In this document: positions 62,401 to 64,000 of the stretch, piece after piece
Numbering within the stretch: the first letter of the stretch is position 1
How the letters are laid out: every line of letters begins with the position of its first letter
Source of the DNA: Argopecten irradians
Lineage: Eukaryota > Mollusca > Bivalvia > Pectinida > Pectinidae
DNA: 64,000 bases
Direction of reading: 5' to 3'
NCBI RefSeq assembly: GCF_041381155.1
Contig: NC_091142.1
Coordinates: 39,791,604 to 39,855,603, forward strand
Notes under the pieces: model-generated
Database searches by the model: none
What the model was told of the DNA's origin: nothing
What the model saw: the letters and a program-made list of their open reading frames with translations, nothing else
Translations under genes and position numbers: made by a program

Positions 62401-63366
62401 GTTTGTTAACTTTTGCTATTTCTGTCCACTCTATAGAATTAACGTAACAATAGAAATCAAGCTGAAGAACTCTTACAGGTAGATGGTATTAGACAATTGT
62501 TGACATGAAAAAAATATACAGATGTGTCAGTATAACATATATCTATAAGTTTTATGTTGTTTTTAAGATCCAGAAATTAAGGGACCAGCTGTTGAAAAAG
62601 GATGACTACTATGAGGAGCTCAGCAACAAGGCCACACGTCGGGTAGGCTATTATATACCTATAGAACCTGGGTTTTATTTATCTTAAATAATAGTTGTTC
62701 ATCGAAAATTACAAGTTGTATAATTTGTTTTGTAATTGATGTAAAATAAATAAAGTTTATATTGATAGTTGTTTTATGTATTTAAAAAGATAAAAAAAAA
62801 AAACATGGTTTGAATTAACGTACATGAATATACATTATGTACATATATGTAATGATTTAACAATGTGTGCTATTATTGACAGATTGTCATGTTTAGTAGA
62901 CATGCTAAGATCCTTTGTTTTTTCAAATTTTGATAATGATTTAGTAAATGTAGAAATTTTTCAACTTTAGAGAGGCGGAGAAAATCACTTTGAATGTTTT
63001 TTCTTTGATAAAAAGAGAGTAAGTTATAGGACATACAACTTCAATGTTACGGTGGAGGATGATAATCTTATGACAAAGATTTTAATTCCTGGTATAAAAT
63101 GGGGTTGATCATGTTGTTGATATACCTGTAATCTGTTGCAGATAAAAGTGTTGGAGGAGAATTGGAGACGAGCGGAGGCAGAAGTGTATAGATTTGACGA
63201 GCTGATAGAAATTGTTGAACAGACACTAACAAAGCGTGCAGATCTTGTGACACAGCACCAGGAGTTGAAATATCTCCAGAAAATTATACAGGGCCAGAAA
63301 AGTCTGCCCTCAGAGAGAGACTCAGCTTCTGTGCCTCTGAAATCTATCAAAACTGCTAAATGGTGA
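36987..63366 (+). CDS. Large coiled-coil protein, 24 coding exons (astrin/SPAG5-like candidate)
   Basis: Exons: 36987-37034, 37758-37906, 38352-38466, 39092-39721, 40993-41136, 41362-41454, 43107-43241, 43552-43645, 43952-44036, 44689-44884, 46527-46868, 47260-47352, 47701-47802, 48222-48315, 49899-50046, 50803-50865, 51888-52083, 52737-52777, 52934-53111, 53514-54082, 54695-54863, 61911-62078, 62568-62642, 63142-63366. Together 4,152 nt in one frame (1,383 residues), all GT-AG. The protein has a basic, TP-containing N-terminus, a 12-residue tandem repeat (residues 147-278), long heptad-rich coiled coils from about 315 to 925, a Ser-rich acidic linker (983-1110) and C-terminal coiled coil ending TAKW. 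The C-terminal exon (VLEENWRRAEAEVYRFDELI) and overall plan recall astrin/SPAG5, a spindle and kinetochore protein; this is memory-based and weak. An upstream ATG (36938-36949) forms a three-codon uORF in the first exon. Introns hold MITEs, two tandem arrays and the LTR retrotransposon. Confidence 0.85.
37279..37568. repeat. Inverted repeat, about 34-bp arms, in coiled-coil gene intron 1
   Basis: Left AGAGGTTACTATCACTGACG, right TCAGTGATAGTAACCTCT; the similarity extends to AACCTT/AGGGTT. About 290 bp in total, probably a MITE. Confidence 0.65.
39092..39721 (+). CDS. Coiled-coil gene exon 4: 12-residue x11 TQ repeat
   Basis: 210 codons. Residues 43-174 of the exon (39218-39613) are 11 uninterrupted copies of a 12-residue unit with consensus ETNSLGTQIEPI; every copy keeps TQ except one with SQ. 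The array is followed by a CLRCEQM segment and a short helix. At DNA level the unit is 36 bp, so the array could vary in length between individuals without shifting the frame. Confidence 0.93.
40740..40917. mobile_element. MITE family B copy, most complete
   Basis: Starts ATTCCGTATTTGCATATCAC and ends with the inverted equivalent ATGCAAAAATGGAAT. Inner arms GGTAGGTATTGATTG and CAATCAATACCTACC are exact inverted repeats. It lies in intron 4. Confidence 0.75.
40993..44884 (+). CDS. Coiled-coil gene exons 5-10: cassette A
   Basis: Exons of 144, 93, 135, 94, 85 and 196 nt. Heptad-rich with few prolines or glycines. Characteristic segments are VIQELRTELDQYTGLTES, YHKLRAAANRLAYLQ, MEALYKTTSAEL and AYEDSEAG. 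The order, phases and several exact lengths recur in exons 11-17. Confidence 0.88.
42501..42863. mobile_element. TTAA MITE, family A copy 3
   Basis: 363 bp, the same length as copy 1, from TTAAAGATGCTCCACC to GGTGGACATCTTTAA, flanked by TTAA. It lies in intron 6. Confidence 0.85.
45055..46124. repeat. 70-bp tandem array split by a MITE
   Basis: Five copies of a 70-bp unit (starting CTTAAAGACTTTCACAACGA) at 45057, 45127, 45197, 45267 and 45337, then a 568-bp insertion, then two more copies from 45980 and about 46049. The five left copies are almost identical. It lies in intron 10. Confidence 0.95.
45412..45979. mobile_element. TTAA-targeted MITE inserted inside the 70-bp array
   Basis: Inverted ends AGGGACAATTCACTC and GAATGAATTGTCACT, flanked by TTAA at 45408-45411 and 45980-45983. 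Intact array units read GCTTAAAGACTTTC with one TTAA at the same place, so the target duplication is directly visible. Confidence 0.9.
46527..52083 (+). CDS. Coiled-coil gene exons 11-17: cassette B
   Basis: Exons of 342, 93, 102, 94, 148, 63 and 196 nt. Segments parallel cassette A: LIQELQTELAEYTELSDS, FLKVKTAADKLLTLK, FETLYNSTSADL and AYEACQLG. Exon 11 is extended at its 5' side with extra coiled coil. All junctions keep phase. Confidence 0.88.
48415..49539. mobile_element. Pogo/Tigger-like non-autonomous element (1.1 kb)
   Basis: Ends CAGTCAAAATTG and CAATTTTGACTG are inverted repeats, flanked by TA on both sides (48413-48414, 49540-49541). The subterminal unit (C)AGCGACCTTCTG is repeated near the left end. 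The interior is very AT-rich with no transposase frame. It lies in intron 14. Confidence 0.75.
50445..50735. repeat. Tandem duplication, about 143 bp
   Basis: The segment beginning ACAAAACTTAGAAGTTA at 50445 recurs at 50588 with modest divergence (shared ATGAGTATCAAGCATATGTG). It lies in intron 15. Confidence 0.8.
51097..51460. mobile_element. TTAA MITE, family A copy 4
   Basis: 364 bp, left TTAAAAATGCTCCTCTGCCG, right GTGGAGCATGTTTAA. More diverged at its ends than copies 1 and 3. It lies in intron 16. Confidence 0.8.
52737..54082 (+). CDS. Coiled-coil gene exons 18-20: linker region
   Basis: Exon 18 (52737-52777, 41 nt), exon 19 (52934-53111; helical, MLHEQAEELRECSQSA) and exon 20 (53514-54082; low-complexity, Ser/Asn/Glu-rich and probably disordered, then a helical end INEYFTEIIRLASIVEKASR). 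The 41-nt exon is required to keep frame between exons 17 and 19. Confidence 0.82.
54695..63366 (+). CDS. Coiled-coil gene exons 21-24: C-terminal coiled coil
   Basis: Exon 21 (54695-54863; EKEVVRQKEVITTLEQRLEN, resembling part of exon 10) is separated by a 7-kb intron carrying the retrotransposon from exons 22 (61911-62078), 23 (62568-62642) and 24 (63142-63366, stop TGA). Exon 24 contains VLEENWRRAEAEVYRFDELI and a basic end KSIKTAKW. Confidence 0.85.
54966..55670 (-). repeat. 3' LTR of the retrotransposon (705 bp)
   Basis: Nearly identical to 60731-61435. Visible differences include TTGATTCTTCCAGG versus TTGATCCTTCCCGG and CATTTTTAC versus CATGTTTAC. Confidence 0.93.
55671..55684 (-). other. 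Polypurine tract
   Basis: The minus strand reads AAGGAGGGGTG immediately before the 3' LTR, the expected place for the plus-strand primer. Confidence 0.65.
55736..57184 (-). CDS. Reverse transcriptase and RNase H
   Basis: Open from 57184, directly after the integrase stop and in the same frame. Residues below are counted from 57142. RT motifs: FCTDFRKVN, SKFDLLKGYWQV, MPFGMKNAPATFQR, and catalytic GYIDD (202-205). The RNase H domain has D351 (LFVDAS), E391/E393, D420 (VFTDHN) and D463 (LADALSR). No ATG is needed if made as part of a polyprotein; as read, the upstream TAA would prevent this. Confidence 0.93.
   Translation of the reverse strand, partial: DVGLDCGLKLRNSDVLANLDKKLCHLSGKERNELKDLILEFKHLFPDTPGKTDAIYHDVDVGDATPAKQHPYRVNPLKEEHLKKEIQYMLENDIIEPSKSEWSSPCVLVPKPDKTYRFCTDFRKVNSVSKTDPYPIPRIDSCIDKVGKAKNVSKFDLLKGYWQVTLTERAKEVSAFVTSQGLYQYKVMPFGMKNAPATFQRLLNCVISDLEGCDGYIDDVINYHDTWEDHLRGIREFFERLTTMKLTVNLLKCEFCHATVEFLGHVVGQGQVKPVQAKVESIIDFPTPGSKRELMRFLGMAGYYRKFCQNFSVIAAPLTALLKKNVKFVWSDECKSAFEKLKAILSNSPVLTAPDFNKQFKLFVDASDVGVGAVLMQEGIEQIDHPICYFSKKFDKHQRNYSTIEKECLALILALNQFDVYLCTTVVPVLVFTDHNPLTFIGKMKNKNQRILRWSLTLQEYNLDIKHIKGKDNILADALSRI
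57185..58456 (-). CDS. Integrase
   Basis: 423-codon frame. N-terminal zinc domain H45, H52, C82 and C85 (SLSHDVTMAGHLG, CRSCHTC). Catalytic core D116 (IIDCVGP), D175 (QSDQGSNF) and E211 (GALERFHQ), i.e. D-x58-D-x35-E. A C-terminal region with PGDKILALL and GPYVVEKKV matches the GPY/F-type module. All catalytic residues are present. It ends at an in-frame TAA (57187-57185) that separates it from the reverse transcriptase. Confidence 0.93.
   Translation of the reverse strand: MLLPSVRCVDAQVAPPDVSPKEDWKVVNQIVVPPRYRQDILSLSHDVTMAGHLGVTKTYNRILDHFFWPKLKRDVADFCRSCHTCQVVGKPNQKIPVAPLHPIPAFEEPFSRVIIDCVGPLPKTKSGNEYLLTIMCASTRFPEAIPLRNIKAPNIVKALVKFFTLVGLPKAAQSDQGSNFMSGIFQQFMYQLQIKQYKSSAYHQESQGALERFHQTLKNMMRSYCFENKRDWDEGIHMLLFGVRESVQESLGFSPFELVFGHTVRGPLKILKDKILEEDSKVNILEYVSNFKQRLTRACELAKENLAVTQTKMKTWYDKDARARSFDPGDKILALLQIPSQPLQARYFGPYVVEKKVDDVNYIVQTPGRRKKTQLCHVNMLKKYVDREESKTSQPIATLASVPSQSESTADICKLDLDGGVQA
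58366..59439 (-). pseudogene. Zinc knuckle and retropepsin-like protease segment
   Basis: CCHC knuckle CNYCKKVGHVMSEC (C24, C27, H32 and C37 of this frame), then a retropepsin-like domain with ILRDTEAS (115-117) and ILGNDLAG. The active-site triad expected as DTG or DSG reads DTE, which should abolish protease activity. The frame ends about 40 codons into what should be the integrase leader; the protein continues in another frame after a run of five C on the minus strand (about 58412-58418). Confidence 0.85.
59366..60466 (-). pseudogene. Gag main part with SCAN-like capsid domain
   Basis: Open frame in which the first ATG is at 60361 (331 codons from there). Residues 1-75 from that ATG are a highly charged coiled coil (repeats of EKELREKEI). 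The following 160 residues contain KWPEDKLTMLLQSVLIGKA, AYELVPEAYRQKFR and EFKRC, the hallmarks of the SCAN domain, which is thought to derive from Gmr1-like Gag proteins. It ends by frameshift into the protease frame at a run of five G (about 59390-59400). Confidence 0.85.
60468..60602 (-). pseudogene. Gag N-terminal fragment, frameshifted
   Basis: Starts at ATG (60602-60600), 44 codons, then a premature TGA. The same protein appears to continue in another frame from just after 60480, so a one-base change near 60471-60482 separates it from the rest of Gag. Confidence 0.65.
60707..60726 (-). other. Primer-binding site, tRNA-Pro type
   Basis: Four bases inside the 5' LTR the minus strand reads TGGGGGCTCGTGTCCGAGAT. 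This is complementary to a tRNA 3' end with acceptor strand ACGAGCC, discriminator C and CCA, the arrangement of tRNA-Pro. Confidence 0.7.
60731..61435 (-). repeat. 5' LTR of the retrotransposon (705 bp)
   Basis: Begins and ends with the short inverted repeat TGTTATG/CATAACA. Same length as the other LTR. Confidence 0.93.
61436..61910. other. Remainder of coiled-coil gene intron 21
   Basis: Intron sequence between the retrotransposon and exon 22; nothing else recognised. Confidence 0.6.
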
Positions 63367-64000
63367 TGACATATATCTTCAATCTACCAACAAATTCTAT
63401 ATGGAAATGCCTCAACATCTTGGGTGGAAGTGTTTTTGAGATTATAAACTCATCCTTTGACAATGATATGATATGTGTAATAGTGATACGGAGATTAATG
63501 TGAAAAATCTGCAAAATATTTTGTATTCTCTCAATGCAATGCAGCTTAAATCGTTTAGACATTTTTTTTCTCAATCAGTGTAGATCAATGTATGTATGAT
63601 CACTTAGAAATCAGGTTGATGTTGTTTCCTCACTAGAAAAACCCCTAGAAATTCAAGAACAATATGCTGTATATTTCTATTCTGTATTTGCATTTTACAC
63701 AATTATCTACCCTTGCAGGTAGGTATTGATTGTTACATATTGTATTTGTGTGGATATTAACTATTTTGCAGGGAAATATTCTTACCTGCAAGGGCAGGTA
63801 ACTCAGTAATATGCCAATATGTAATAAGGAATAATTTTAAATACATGTACTATTAAAATAAGAAATATTTGTTAGGATTAATATATTATTTCATGTTATC
63901 CATAGCAGCATTCGATTTGTTTCTGACAATTGTTCATGCAATGTTTGTTTTAAAAAATGTGTCTCAGTTTCTTTTTTATAGGGCATTTCCCAAATTATCT
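63367..64000. other. 3' flank of the coiled-coil gene
   Basis: Presumed 3' UTR and downstream DNA, with a MITE family B copy at 63679-63832. No clear AATAAA was found close to the stop. Confidence 0.5.
63679..63832. mobile_element. MITE family B copy near the window end
   Basis: Starts ATTCTGTATTTGCATTTTAC. Inner arms CCTTGCAGGTAGGTATTGAT and TTACCTGCAAGGGCAGGTAA are partly inverted. Related to copies at 28196 and 40740. Confidence 0.6.

Overview
The window is nuclear DNA of an animal and most likely a bivalve mollusc. Genes are split by GT-AG introns of 0.1 to 6 kb, the DNA is AT-rich, and it is full of short inverted-repeat elements and tandem arrays. One element (about 27.09-28.00 kb) has the layout of the bivalve 'pearl'/Helitron-like family: repeats of about 155 bp, an ACGG-type microsatellite and a 3' hairpin. 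The bivalve assignment is an inference from that element, the gene content and the repeat style.

Layout. 1-4.06 kb: no gene; a 363-bp TTAA-flanked MITE and a hairpin. 4.06-12.04 kb (+): a five-exon gene for a secreted lectin-like protein (signal peptide, PAN/apple-like, EGF-like, sushi-like, C-type lectin domain). Its introns hold several MITEs and a 28-bp minisatellite. 12.05-14.5 kb: a 40-bp minisatellite and gene-free DNA. 14.52-24.82 kb: one satellite array of about 245 monomers of 42 bp, part of it organised as a 169-bp higher-order repeat; a decayed relative extends rightwards. 27.09-28.00 kb: the pearl/Helitron-like element. 29.05-35.05 kb (-): TMEM17, the ciliary transition-zone membrane protein, in four exons. 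A 74-bp tandem array in its last intron has copied the exon 4 splice acceptor about 19 times. 35.05-36.94 kb: the head-to-head intergenic region, with a palindromic E-box and a 518-bp inverted-repeat element. 36.99-63.37 kb (+): a gene for a 1,383-residue coiled-coil protein in 24 coding exons whose reading frame closes exactly. Its features are a 12-residue x11 TQ-motif repeat, an internal duplication of a multi-exon cassette, and a C-terminus I suspect is astrin/SPAG5-like. Its intron 21 contains an antisense LTR retrotransposon of 6.47 kb (54.97-61.44 kb).

The retrotransposon is Ty3/gypsy-class but has a SCAN-like Gag and integrase placed before reverse transcriptase, the order described for the Gmr1 group. 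The LTRs are nearly identical (both 705 bp), so insertion was recent, yet the coding region has three single-base frame breaks and one in-frame stop.

TMEM17 (cilium) and the coiled-coil protein (possibly spindle/centrosome) are transcribed away from each other and may share a promoter region. The lectin gene is unrelated to them and is separated by the satellite block. I found no tRNA or rRNA genes and no CRISPR array. All exon boundaries were set by eye from splice signals, codon phase and family similarity; no transcript data were available.
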